A stretch of 41,144 bases of DNA from the NCBI GenBank assembly GCA_030835085.1, contig JAUQWQ010000142.1, positions 1 to 41,144 on the forward strand, given 5' to 3'. This stretch comes from Ignavibacteria bacterium. GTDB lineage: Bacteria > Bacteroidota > Ignavibacteria > Tepidaquicellales > OLB5. Below, piece after piece: positions 16,374-24,306 of this stretch. The translations under genes and the position numbers were made by a program. The stretch's first letter is position 1; the number at the start of each line of letters is the position of its first letter. The notes below the pieces were generated by a model. It had not been told where the DNA came from and searched no databases. It saw only the letters and a list, made by a program, of their open reading frames with translations.

Positions 16374-16877
16374 TTATTTAAGAATCTTTATCCCCGTCGC
16401 AGTTATCCTGTACATCTTCTGCGGTCCGGTGACTGTATTCGGGTCTTTGCCGGATTCCTCTGCAAAATGTTTCGCCTGGTCTTCGGTAATTTCTTTCACG
16501 CTGAATACACCCTCAACTACGGCTACTTTTCCTGTGATATCCATTTCTTTTGGCATGATGAATTTATGCAGGGTTAAAGCCCTGATGTTCATGCTGCCAT
16601 CACTTATGACAGTCCAGCATCCGCCTGAGCGGCATAATTCAGACATGCTGCCTTTTACTACCACGGTTTTACCTGAAAAACCCGCAGTATCCGCGTATAT
16701 ATCGGATATTGTGAGAATTTTTGAATCAGCGTTGATATCAGCGCCATAAAGCGTGCCGTCCGAAAGCTCTTTAGCTTCGACCTTTTCGCCATCCTTTTTC
16801 ATGTCGTCATTCTGCGCATAAACTGATAAACCTATGAAAAAAAACAGAATCGGTAATAAATACTTGATATTTTTCAT
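16374..16877 (-). CDS. Exported DUF4920-like (OB-fold) protein
   Basis: A 167-residue protein with a signal peptide (MKNIKYLLPILFFFIGLSVYAQ). The mature part has a charged linker, then LYGADINADSKILTISDIYADTAGFSGKTVVVKGSMSELC and RSGGCWTVISDG, ending with a VVEGVFSVKEI strand. The arrangement Gxx-I-hydrophobic, K-V-V-V-x-G, C-x3-GCW matches what I recall as DUF4920, a small OB-fold domain with a conserved cysteine pair. Those cysteines may form a disulfide or a metal or redox site. It is transcribed alone and has its own terminator. The specific function is unknown. Confidence 0.72.
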   Translation of the reverse strand: MKNIKYLLPILFFFIGLSVYAQNDDMKKDGEKVEAKELSDGTLYGADINADSKILTISDIYADTAGFSGKTVVVKGSMSELCRSGGCWTVISDGSMNIRALTLHKFIMPKEMDITGKVAVVEGVFSVKEITEDQAKHFAEESGKDPNTVTGPQKMYRITATGIKILK

Positions 16878-17040
16878 TATTCGTATAAATTAATTTACTG
16901 TGATTTTACAAAAATAAGGAAATAAATAAAAAGTGTGAATGTAAAAATCAGGCAGTAAATTTACCTGAAAATGGGCTTTTTTATTTAAATCAACTTAGTC
17001 TTAAGTAGTACCAATGTAAACTTAAATATCAAAAACAAAG

Positions 17041-17559
17041 TTATAACGCAAAAGAAACCCCTGCTGTGAACATAAACTCCGCTGCTGTATTATAATATAA
17101 AGGACTTTTGATCTCAATTGATGCAGCGTATTTTTTATTGAAGAAATATCCTGCTTTAAACCCTGTCATAAATCTGAGAGTCATTCCGCCCTCACCAGCA
17201 AACAAACCGCCACCGGCACCAATGCATAACATTATGTTATCTTCTTCAAAACCAATTGAAGGAATAAAATTCAGTGAAATTACCGGTTTCCTGCCTGATT
17301 CAGATTTATATAGATCAACTCCGCTGTTAAAGAAAATGTATTTTTTCGGTCTGTATGTTAAAGTGCCCGATAGGACAAAAGAAGTTTCTCCCTGTTTTGT
17401 ATCTGTAAGTGAGAATACTTTGTAAAGTCCAGCTCCGGTATACAATAAAGTCCTGTGATCTTTCCGGGAACCCTCTTCGGTGTTTTGAGAAAAAAGTGAT
17501 TGCAGGAAAATAAAGGATGAAATGATGATGCATATAATTATAACATTAATTTGTTTCAT
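17041..17559 (-). CDS. Small outer-membrane beta-barrel candidate
   Basis: A 172-residue protein with a signal peptide (INVIIICIIISSFIFLQSLFSQ) and a mature part of alternating amphipathic strands with glycine and aromatic residues, such as YIFFNSGVDLYKS, IGAGGGLFAGEGG and FKAGYFFNKKYAASIEI. It ends in FTAGVSFAL, resembling the C-terminal strand of Bacteroidota outer membrane proteins. I do not recognise a named family. It stands apart from its neighbours by 150-160 bp on both sides. An outer-membrane location is inference from pattern only. Confidence 0.6.
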   Translation of the reverse strand: MKQINVIIICIIISSFIFLQSLFSQNTEEGSRKDHRTLLYTGAGLYKVFSLTDTKQGETSFVLSGTLTYRPKKYIFFNSGVDLYKSESGRKPVISLNFIPSIGFEEDNIMLCIGAGGGLFAGEGGMTLRFMTGFKAGYFFNKKYAASIEIKSPLYYNTAAEFMFTAGVSFAL

Positions 17560-17712
17560 AAAAGGATATTAGATTGAATTTGTATTTGTTGTAGTTTTAA
17601 TGTGAAGTTCAAAACAACTTTAAAATCAGTTTATATAAATCAATGCATTCACAAATAGTAGTAGTTTATCAATTACTCCGGGGCTTATTGAAGTTTTAGA
17701 ACAGCTAAAAAG

Positions 17713-18276
17713 CTAAAAAAACAACACGCCAAGTGTCAAAAACGGATTTTGAAAATGTTCATTATATCGGGATTCCCTGATAACCGGCATTTGAATGCCG
17801 CCAGTAACAGAAACATATTCATTGAATCTGTACAGATAATTCAGACCCGCGCAATATGTTATTAAACCTGCCCTTTTATCAATTGAATAAAAACATATTC
17901 CTAGATTTATACTAACGCTGTGCTGTTTATATGTAAACGGAATCGCAGAACCGCCAAATTGTAAATATGGTGCAATCCCTCCCAGTTCTTCGTTTAATTT
18001 CAGATTGCCGTATGCAAACCTCAGAAATATTCGTTTGCTGTATAAGTTAACATTCCCGTATATCCACCAGCCATTGTTGAAATATTTCTTTTCATTTAGA
18101 GGTATGGCGGGACCGAACTCCAGCCCAATTTGAAAGGGGAGATTTGATAAAGTATTACTTTCGCTTAATTCTGTACCCTTGTTGCCTAAATCCTTTAATT
18201 CAATTTCCTGTGAATGCAGCGTGAACAGTATTCCGGCAAGAAATAAATACAATAAGCCGGTACATAAAGTTTTCAT
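17713..18276 (-). CDS. Outer-membrane beta-barrel candidate
   Basis: A 187-residue protein with a signal peptide (LCTGLLYLFLAGILFTLHSQ) and a mature region of alternating strands (LPFQIGLEFGPAIPLNEK, IFLRFAYGNLKLNEE, VSINLGICFYSIDKR, YVSVTGGIQMPV), ending in FLTLGVLFF. The aromatic C-terminal strand fits outer membrane barrel proteins of about eight strands. Its stop follows the T9SS gene start region on the same strand: it is 5 nt downstream of the T9SS protein stop (18282), so the two are probably co-transcribed. No named family is recognised. Confidence 0.62.
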   Translation of the reverse strand: MKTLCTGLLYLFLAGILFTLHSQEIELKDLGNKGTELSESNTLSNLPFQIGLEFGPAIPLNEKKYFNNGWWIYGNVNLYSKRIFLRFAYGNLKLNEELGGIAPYLQFGGSAIPFTYKQHSVSINLGICFYSIDKRAGLITYCAGLNYLYRFNEYVSVTGGIQMPVIRESRYNEHFQNPFLTLGVLFF

Positions 18277-18281
18277 ATTGT

Positions 18282-19658
18282 TTACTTTAAGAGAATCATT
18301 TTCTTCGTTTCTGTATATCCGTCTGCCTCAATCCTATAAAAATACACACCGCTTGGAATATTTGCCGCATCAAGATCTGTTTCATAGATCCCGGCTTGCA
18401 GATTTTCATTCACCAGCAATTTTATCTCTTTACCCAAAGCGTCAAAAACAGTTAATCTAACATTTCCTGCATGGGGCAGGCTGAACCTTATCTTTGTTAA
18501 GGGATTAAACGGATTAGGATAATTCTGGCTTAATGAATATAACTTCGGGATTTCTGTGGAAATCGAATTGATGCCAATAACTTCAACATTATCGACTAAT
18601 CTAAATATCTTCCCATTGCGTTCAACAGCATAAAGATAAACTTTATTTCCGTAGGATGAGTAGTCCATAAATGTCAATTTTATGAACAACGAATCAGGAA
18701 AAAGCATTGCATTCCAATTCATACCGTTATCTGTTGATTTATACATTCTCTTTCCGGCTTCCTGCGAGCCTGTTGCGGCATACCAAACATTTGTGTTAGG
18801 TATTGAAATTATTTTAATTGAGTTACCTAAGCTTTCATAAAAAACTGATTGCCAGCTAGCGCCGCCATTATTACTTTTGCTCAAATAATCATATTGATCA
18901 TCTGTCGCTGCAATACCAAATTGATTATTTTGTTTGAATTCAATTGAATTTACGTAATATCCCTGGTAGGCTAAATGTGAAATCTGAAAATTAGTTCCTC
19001 CATCGGTAGTGTAAAGGATCTTATGATAATCATACATACCTGTAGTATTGTATAAACCAAACCATGCATGCATAGAATCCGTTACACAAATGGAATTCTG
19101 TGTCCCAATGAATCTAGGGTCGACAGTATATGAATATACCTGCCAGTTAGCACCACTATTGGAAGTTTTGTATATTTTCAAAGGTGTTCCGTTGCTATCA
19201 GGCGGGTTTGACCACGCATAACCATACGCCGGATTAATTTTAGAAAAAGAAATCCCGTTGAAGCCTCCAAATTGTCCACCCGTATTAACCTGAACAAACC
19301 AGTTTAATCCACCGTTCGTAGTTCTGTATATATGCGCATTGCCTCTTTGCCCAAAAAACGCTCCATCAGTGACCCATGCGTTTAACTCGTCTTTTGCAAC
19401 AATGCAATTTATTAACAAAGAGTCTGATATGCCATTTGTTGATATGCTATCCCAGTTGCCAAGTGCATTTCTTCTTAAAATATTGTTACGAGCATAAAAT
19501 GTAGAACCGACAACCCAAACAGTAGAGGAGTCAACTACAGAAATATAACTAAAATAATTATTGTTAAAAGGATTATCTGAAAAATGGTCCACAGTCCATT
19601 GAGAAAAATTAATTTCGGTGCAAATTAGAAGAAAGAAGAAAAGGTAATATTTTTTCAT
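18282..19658 (-). CDS. Secreted propeller (YCF48/BNR-like) protein with T9SS sorting domain
   Basis: A 458-residue protein with a signal peptide (KKYYLFFFLLICTEINFSQ). The central part repeats a propeller motif: YRTTNGGLNWFVQ, YKTSNSGANWQVY, YTTDGGTNFQIS, SNNGGASWQSV and YKSTDNGMNWNAM. These are BNR/YCF48-type blades. The C-terminal 85 residues are a type IX secretion sorting domain beginning LYSLSQNYPNPFNPLTKIRF and ending ETKKMILLK. The T9SS delivers such proteins across the outer membrane to the surface. The exact form of this domain is typical of Ignavibacteria and relatives and is the best taxonomic marker in the window. Ligand or substrate is unknown. Confidence 0.9.
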   Translation of the reverse strand: MKKYYLFFFLLICTEINFSQWTVDHFSDNPFNNNYFSYISVVDSSTVWVVGSTFYARNNILRRNALGNWDSISTNGISDSLLINCIVAKDELNAWVTDGAFFGQRGNAHIYRTTNGGLNWFVQVNTGGQFGGFNGISFSKINPAYGYAWSNPPDSNGTPLKIYKTSNSGANWQVYSYTVDPRFIGTQNSICVTDSMHAWFGLYNTTGMYDYHKILYTTDGGTNFQISHLAYQGYYVNSIEFKQNNQFGIAATDDQYDYLSKSNNGGASWQSVFYESLGNSIKIISIPNTNVWYAATGSQEAGKRMYKSTDNGMNWNAMLFPDSLFIKLTFMDYSSYGNKVYLYAVERNGKIFRLVDNVEVIGINSISTEIPKLYSLSQNYPNPFNPLTKIRFSLPHAGNVRLTVFDALGKEIKLLVNENLQAGIYETDLDAANIPSGVYFYRIEADGYTETKKMILLK

Positions 19659-19728
19659 ATAGTTTTATTAAGAATTATATGTATAAAAATAATCAACAAT
19701 CATACTCATTTCAAGGTAAAATCTGCCA

Positions 19729-19753
19729 TAAAAAAACCCGGCTTTCGCCGGGC
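19729..19753 (-). terminator. Terminator of glmS
   Basis: On the minus strand, CCCGGC-GAAA-GCCGGG (19737-19752) is followed by seven U residues. It lies 36 nt after the glmS stop codon: a GC-rich stem with a GNRA-like tetraloop and U-tract, a textbook intrinsic terminator. Confidence 0.9.
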
Positions 19754-19788
19754 TTCATTCAATTAACAGTATTCTTCAACAATTACTC

Positions 19789-21633
19789 TTATTCTACAGT
19801 AACGCTCTTTGCCAGGTTACGCGGCTGATCGACATTGCAGCCTCTCAGCACCGCCAGGTGGTATGCAAGCATCTGCAGCGGGATAGTCGTTAAGATAGGG
19901 GAGAGCATCTCCAAAGTATGAGGAATTTTGATTATGTAATCCGAGTACTCTTCAATATGGCTATCGCTGTCAAAATCTGTGATAGTTATTACAACACCTT
20001 TTCTTGCCTTAACTTCGCGGATATTTGAAATTACTTTCTCGTAGGTTGAATCCTTAGGTGCAATTACAATAACCGGCATGTTCTGGTCAATTAAAGCTAT
20101 CGGACCGTGTTTCATTTCAGCCGCAGGGTATCCTTCGGCGTGAATGTATGATATTTCCTTAAGCTTCAATGCGCCTTCAAGCGCAACAGGGAAGTTATAA
20201 CCCCTGCCCAGGTATAACATGTGCTGGCAGAACTTAAATACTTTTGCAATTTCAAGTATCTTATCGTTTAAGGCAAGTATCTCTTTTATCTTCTCAGGAA
20301 TTCTCAGCAGTTCATCCGTAATTTCCTTAATTTCATGTGCAGGAAGTGAATTCCTGTACTGAGCTATCATAAGCGATATCAGAGCAAGTCCTGTAAGCTG
20401 TGAAGTGAATGCTTTTGTTGAAGCAACACCAATTTCGGGTCCGGCGTGGGTATAAACCCCCGCATGTGTTTCTCTTGCGATGGTGCTTCCTACAACGTTA
20501 ACAATACCATAAACATCAGCGCCGCGTGATTTTGCTTCCTTCAGCGCTGCCAGTGTATCAGCGGTTTCACCGCTCTGGCTGATAACGAACATTATATCGT
20601 TCGGGTAAATTACCGGGTTGCGGTAACGGAACTCAGACGCGTATTCAACCTCAACGGGAATTTTACACATCTGTTCTATCATATATTCGCCAACCAAACC
20701 GGCATGCCATGCCGTTCCGCATGCTGAAATAATTATCCTTGGCGCGAATTTTAATTTATCGGTAACATTCATTAAGCCGCCAAGCTTAACAAGCCCGTTC
20801 TCCTTAATTATCCTTCCGCGCATTGTATTTGTGATAGATTCAGGCTGCTCATTGATCTCTTTGAGCATAAAATGTTCATATCCGCCTTTTTCTATCTCTT
20901 CAAGATCAAATGTAATCTCTTCAAGCTCGCGCTCTATTACCTCATCATGGATCGTTTTAATCTCAAATTTATCACGGTCGCAAATTACCATTTCGCCATC
21001 CATCAGGTAAAGCACCTGGCGGGTGTATGGTACAATAGCTGTCGCATCTGAGGCAATTATGAACTCACCATCACCAACACCTAATACAAGCGGTGAGCCT
21101 TTTCTTGCCGCTATAATTTTATCGGGGTCGAATTTTGAAAGCACGCACATTCCGTATGTACCGTCAACTTCAGCAAGAGCCAGCCTTACCGCAGTTTCAA
21201 AATCCATAACATTCTTGTAATGAGAGCGTATTAAATGTACAAGGCACTCAGTATCAGTATCAGTTATGAACTGGTAACCTTCGCGTTCAAGCCTTGTTTT
21301 AAGTACATTGTAGTTTTCAATTATCCCGTTGTGGATTACAACAATTTCGTTGCCTTCATCAAATATAGGGTGTGCATTGCGGTTGTTAGGTTCACCGTGT
21401 GTAGCCCAGCGTGTATGGCCAAAACCTATGCTGGCGTTTTGATCGTACCCGTTGGTACTTAGAAGATTTTCAAGATCAGTTACCTTGCCGGCTGTTTTTC
21501 TGACTGCGATTTCGTTGTCAAACATCAGCGCAACGCCTGCGGAATCATATCCCCTGTATTCAAGCTTCTTCAAACCGCTTAAAATGATCGGAAGTGCCTG
21601 TTTATTACCTAAATATGCAACAATACCACACAT
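19789..21633 (-). CDS. glmS: Glutamine--fructose-6-phosphate aminotransferase (isomerizing)
   Basis: A 614-residue enzyme making glucosamine-6-phosphate from fructose-6-phosphate and glutamine, the first step of UDP-GlcNAc synthesis. The N-terminal class II amidotransferase begins MCGIVAYLG with nucleophile Cys2, and carries GHTRWATHG and HNGIIENY. Two SIS sugar-isomerase domains follow (ISACGTAWHAG, ISQSGETADT, YLGRGYNFPVALEGALK). The C-terminus is intact (DQPRNLAKSVTVE). The length is normal. It is monocistronic, with its own promoter candidate and terminator. No glmS ribozyme-like leader is visible in the roughly 45-nt predicted 5' region. Confidence 0.97.
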   Translation of the reverse strand: MCGIVAYLGNKQALPIILSGLKKLEYRGYDSAGVALMFDNEIAVRKTAGKVTDLENLLSTNGYDQNASIGFGHTRWATHGEPNNRNAHPIFDEGNEIVVIHNGIIENYNVLKTRLEREGYQFITDTDTECLVHLIRSHYKNVMDFETAVRLALAEVDGTYGMCVLSKFDPDKIIAARKGSPLVLGVGDGEFIIASDATAIVPYTRQVLYLMDGEMVICDRDKFEIKTIHDEVIERELEEITFDLEEIEKGGYEHFMLKEINEQPESITNTMRGRIIKENGLVKLGGLMNVTDKLKFAPRIIISACGTAWHAGLVGEYMIEQMCKIPVEVEYASEFRYRNPVIYPNDIMFVISQSGETADTLAALKEAKSRGADVYGIVNVVGSTIARETHAGVYTHAGPEIGVASTKAFTSQLTGLALISLMIAQYRNSLPAHEIKEITDELLRIPEKIKEILALNDKILEIAKVFKFCQHMLYLGRGYNFPVALEGALKLKEISYIHAEGYPAAEMKHGPIALIDQNMPVIVIAPKDSTYEKVISNIREVKARKGVVITITDFDSDSHIEEYSDYIIKIPHTLEMLSPILTTIPLQMLAYHLAVLRGCNVDQPRNLAKSVTVE

Positions 21634-21677
21634 TAATTTTTTCGTTTAAATGTTTAAAAATCGGAAGTATTTTCAAG

Positions 21678-21709
21678 TAAACATAGTATAAATGGTGTAT
21701 GTATACAAT
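21678..21709 (-). promoter_or_regulatory. Candidate glmS promoter
   Basis: On the minus strand, ATTG (21706-21709) and TATGTTTA (21678-21685) are separated by 20 nt. The second box differs from TAnnTTTG by one base. The distance to the glmS ATG allows a leader of about 40 nt. Confidence 0.4.
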
Positions 21710-21732
21710 ACCACCTACACGTTACTAAATGC

Positions 21733-23184
21733 CTAAATTCCGAACAGATTTGAACAATAACCAGCCCAGTTCATTAGTGGGGATACAAAAATACCAAAGA
21801 ATATTGCGGAAAACAATAGAATTAACAACATTGCATGGGGTAACGTTCCAATTTTTAGGGGAATTTGAGCACTTTTTCCGGTAAAAATTGCTGTGGAGAG
21901 CCTGAATATAAAGTACAGAAAAACGACTGAGGAAATTATTCCGGAAGCTATAAGCCAAAAGTAATTATCCAAACCCGGTAATGAATACAAGATAATTTTT
22001 GAGTTGAATCCGGAAGTCAAAGGAAAACCTGCAGAAGATATAAGAAAAAATACAAAGGAAAGAAATAATAGTTTATCCTTTCTGCCAAGTGACCTTAATC
22101 CGGCAGTATCTGTCACATTGTATTTTGTGATAATCAGATTAATGCAGAAAATAATACCGAGCGAATTTACAGCAAAGATCACAGTTCCGGATATAAATGC
22201 AGCCAGTCCGGCTGTTGAACCCGAAATAAGTCCGATAAGCAAATATCCCGCCTGTGAAATTATTATATATGCCGCGATCTTCTTCAGGTCATATTGCCAT
22301 AATATCACTAAATTACCTGCTAGAATTGAACACACCGAAATTACTGAAAGCAGTAATTTCCAATTCACTCCGCTCAAAAAAGTCAATTGTTCGGCTGATG
22401 CTATAAATGTATTTTGATCCTCAAGAGCAGTGAAAATAAATCTGCCAATTACAAATAGCACAGCTATAACATTAATCAGTGCAAACTGCACGAAGTGCGC
22501 AGTTTTAAGTTTACTGCCAATCACCGGAAAACTTATATTGAACGGTGCCAGTATAGATATAAATGATAATCCTGCGGTGATCAATATAACTGATAATATC
22601 AGGACCAATGTGTTAAACGGATTGAATGACAGGTATTTTGATATCAATGAATATTCACCTGTACCGGTTAAACCATAAAGCAAAGTAATGCCGTAGAGCA
22701 TAACTGCCATGAACATTGAGCTGAATACGAAGTACCTGATTGCTGGTTTTAATTCATAATATACCAGCAGGTATAACGGAATAACCATAACCTGCAGAGA
22801 TATAAACATCATAAATATATTTGATGAGCTGAGGGCAAGTAATGCACCTATATTTGAAACTAAAATTAAAGTAAATTCAAAAGGCTGTGATTTTTTATCA
22901 AAGAAAGATAATGCAGAAAATGCCATAACAGTACTAAGTATTACTCTTGCACCATATGAATAATGGTCCGCTGTTAACATTCCACCAAATAATTGCTGCG
23001 GAGCATAGTAAGCTTGCGTATAGCTAAAGAGGGCTGAAAGTATTATCCCTCCCGAGAAAATGAAATATGCTGCAGGTAATTCTTTCTTTGCCCGGCTGCT
23101 GATTAAATTTAATATTAAAACGGTAAAGGATAATGTAATTTCAGGAAGAAAATTGAAGAGAATATTAATTGTTTCCTGGTTCAA
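21733..23184 (-). CDS. NuoN-like complex I membrane subunit, diverged
   Basis: A 483-residue, about 14-helix membrane protein of the NuoL/M/N antiporter-like family. It aligns with NuoN through NIFMMFISLQVMVIPLYLLV, RYFVFSSMFMAVMLYGITLLYG, NLVILWQYDLKKIAAYIIISQAGYLLIGL and GFPLTSGFNSKIILY. Key positions differ from canonical NuoN. The TM5 glutamate of the usual LELxSLPLY motif is Gln131. The usual KYF lysine is Arg150. The PFHxWxPDVYxGAPT loop is replaced by LAPFNISFPVIGSK. The TM12 lysine is kept (K396). It is separated from NuoJ/K-like genes by the tRNA array, and its 5' end overlaps the GIY-YIG gene by 20 nt. Whether it still moves protons is doubtful. Confidence 0.82.
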   Translation of the reverse strand: MNQETINILFNFLPEITLSFTVLILNLISSRAKKELPAAYFIFSGGIILSALFSYTQAYYAPQQLFGGMLTADHYSYGARVILSTVMAFSALSFFDKKSQPFEFTLILVSNIGALLALSSSNIFMMFISLQVMVIPLYLLVYYELKPAIRYFVFSSMFMAVMLYGITLLYGLTGTGEYSLISKYLSFNPFNTLVLILSVILITAGLSFISILAPFNISFPVIGSKLKTAHFVQFALINVIAVLFVIGRFIFTALEDQNTFIASAEQLTFLSGVNWKLLLSVISVCSILAGNLVILWQYDLKKIAAYIIISQAGYLLIGLISGSTAGLAAFISGTVIFAVNSLGIIFCINLIITKYNVTDTAGLRSLGRKDKLLFLSFVFFLISSAGFPLTSGFNSKIILYSLPGLDNYFWLIASGIISSVVFLYFIFRLSTAIFTGKSAQIPLKIGTLPHAMLLILLFSAIFFGIFVSPLMNWAGYCSNLFGI

Positions 23185-23437
23185 TTATATTATGATTGAT
23201 CAATTTTCTTAAAAATTTTCTTCTGGATGAAACCTTCAATTCTTTTTCACGTCTGAAAGCCGAAGCCCTGTCAGGCACTTCTTCAAAGTAAATTATTCTG
23301 TAAGGAAGGTACTTCTTTGTTGAAAGCACTTTGCCTTCACTATGCTGCTTAAATCTTTTTTCAATGTTATTTGTCTGTCCTATATACAGCCTGTCATGCA
23401 GATCCGAATACAGGCAATAAACAAAGAATTTACTCAT
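23165..23437 (-). CDS. GIY-YIG domain nuclease-like protein
   Basis: A 90-residue single-domain protein: FVYCLYSDLHDRLYIGQTNN carries the (G)IY...YIG core (YIG at 18-20), then Arg28 in EKRFKQH, and a C-terminal catalytic Glu region (FRREKELK, about 61-68). It belongs to the short UPF0213/YhbQ-like branch of GIY-YIG nucleases, whose targets are mostly unknown. It lies directly between a tRNA-Leu-derived repeat array and the NuoN-like gene, overlapping the latter by 20 nt. The location beside hairpin-filled tRNA copies invites the idea of a role in DNA rearrangement there, but related genes also occur as cargo elsewhere. Confidence 0.9.
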   Translation of the reverse strand: MSKFFVYCLYSDLHDRLYIGQTNNIEKRFKQHSEGKVLSTKKYLPYRIIYFEEVPDRASAFRREKELKVSSRRKFLRKLINHNIIEPGNN

Positions 23438-23457
23438 AAATGAAGATCTAAGATTTG

Positions 23458-23660
23458 TACCGCCAAACGACTTCCTCCGCTAAAGCGTTTTAAGTCAGGA
23501 CTTCCTTCGCTGCTACCGCAGCTCTGTAAGTCAGGGACTCTCACCGTTACAAAGTTGCCTCTACTGGATTTTGAGTCTTTTGTGCGCTTATGCTGGAACT
23601 GTGTATCAGTAGAAAGCTATGACTTGCGAATGCGGAGCAGTCGAAAGTTTCTACCAATTC
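23458..23660 (-). pseudogene. tRNA-Leu copy A, enlarged and 5'-truncated
   Basis: On the minus strand the 3' acceptor (TGGCGGT), variable arm region and anticodon region (ACTCAAAATCCAG) match the intact tRNA-Leu. The T-loop is replaced by two tandem hairpin modules, each bounded by GACTTCCT and TAAGTCAG (about 23469-23535). Further sequence of about 70 nt separates the anticodon from a D-arm remnant (TCTACCAATTC on plus). The 5' acceptor strand is missing. It cannot fold into a normal tRNA. Confidence 0.7.
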
Positions 23661-23680
23661 AATACTTATAAAAAAATTTG

Positions 23681-23764
23681 TACCGCCAAACGGAGTCGAA
23701 CCGTTACAATGTTGCCATTACTAGATTTTGAGTCTAGCGCGTCTACCAATTCCGCCATGGCGGC
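23681..23764 (-). tRNA. tRNA-Leu (anticodon CAA)
   Basis: An 84-nt cloverleaf including A73. The acceptor GCCGCCA pairs with TGGCGGT (one G-U at the end). The D-stem is GCG/CGC with loop GAATTGGTAGA, and the anticodon stem CTAGA/TCTAG has loop CTCAAAA, giving anticodon CAA (reads UUG). A long class II variable arm (AATG-GCAA-CATT) and T-arm AACGG-TTCGACT-CCGTT are present. CCA is not encoded. It is the only structurally normal member among four related copies in 23458-24279. It shares its 5' flank (ACTTAAAATTAAATGAAC on plus) with copy C. Confidence 0.93.
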
Positions 23765-23833
23765 AAGTACAACTTAAAATTAAATGAACTTTTTATCTTT
23801 TTTAAAATATTTGTTTTGTTTTTAAACCCTTAA

Positions 23834-24004
23834 TACCACCAAACGACTTCCTTCGCTGCTGCCGCAGCTCTGTAAGTCAGGGACTCTCACCGTCACAATG
23901 TTGCCATTGCTGGATTTTGAGTTCTAGTGCGCTTGACTTGCTTTAACTTGTTAAAGTAAGTTCGGACAATTCCGCCATGCCTGTCCCGTCAAAGCGGGAG
24001 CGGC
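23834..24004 (-). pseudogene. tRNA-Leu copy C with three hairpin insertions
   Basis: A 171-nt relative of the intact tRNA-Leu. The anticodon loop (CTCAAAA) and variable arm (AATG-GCAA-CATT) are preserved. A clean 20-nt insert with a TCCCG/CGGGA hairpin lies in the 5' acceptor strand after GCCGC (23980-23999). A 35-nt insert replaces 7 nt of the D-loop (23933-23967) and forms a 12-bp stem with one mismatch. A 44-nt insert replaces the T-loop (23846-23889) with nested stems GACTT/AAGTC and GCTGC/GCAGC. The anticodon stem has a 1-nt insertion. The 5' flank is duplicated from the intact gene. Confidence 0.75.
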
Positions 24005-24072
24005 AAGTACAACTTTAAATTAAATGAACTGTATATTCTTACTGCAAAATCCTTTTTCTCTCAAAATGTTTT

Positions 24073-24279
24073 CACCGCCAAACAACTTCCTTCGCTGCTG
24101 CCGCATCTCTGTAAGTCAAGCCTTCCTTCGTAGCTTTGCTGCCTAAGTAAGTCAGGGACTCTCATCGTTACAATGTTGCCATTACTGGATTTTGAGTTCT
24201 AGTGCGCTCGACTTGCTTTAACTTGTTAAAGTAAGTTCGGACAATTCCGCGATGCCTCGCCCGTCATAGCGGGAGCGGC
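24073..24279 (-). pseudogene. tRNA-Leu copy D with hairpin insertions
   Basis: A 207-nt relative of copy C with inserts at the same three places: acceptor (24055-24074 region equivalent at 24255-24274), D-loop (about 24207-24242) and T-loop. The T-loop carries two tandem modules (ending TAAGTCAA and TAAGTCAG). The acceptor insert differs from copy C by several bases, but the CCCG/CGGG stem is kept. The discriminator base is changed, and the 5' flank diverges from the other copies. Shared insertion points show that it and copy C descend from an already enlarged ancestor. Confidence 0.72.
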
Positions 24280-24306
24280 ATGTACTAAACCACAATAATA
24301 ATAATT

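Noticed and set aside
16141-16749. Long plus-strand open frame opposite the DUF4920-like gene
   Set aside because: It runs through hairpin repeats and the antisense of a gene with a signal peptide and domain pattern; its translation has no recognisable motif.
21634-21720. glmS ribozyme/riboswitch
   Set aside because: The upstream gap is too short and shows no ribozyme core; that class is mainly found in Firmicutes.
23834-24279. Group I intron in tRNA-Leu
   Set aside because: Known tRNA-Leu introns are single, about 250-300 nt, and lie in the anticodon loop; here several short hairpins lie in other arms and the anticodon loop is uninterrupted.
23458-24290. CRISPR array
   Set aside because: The repeated units are diverged tRNA-Leu copies of 170-210 nt with flanks, not short identical repeats with unique spacers, and no cas genes are near.
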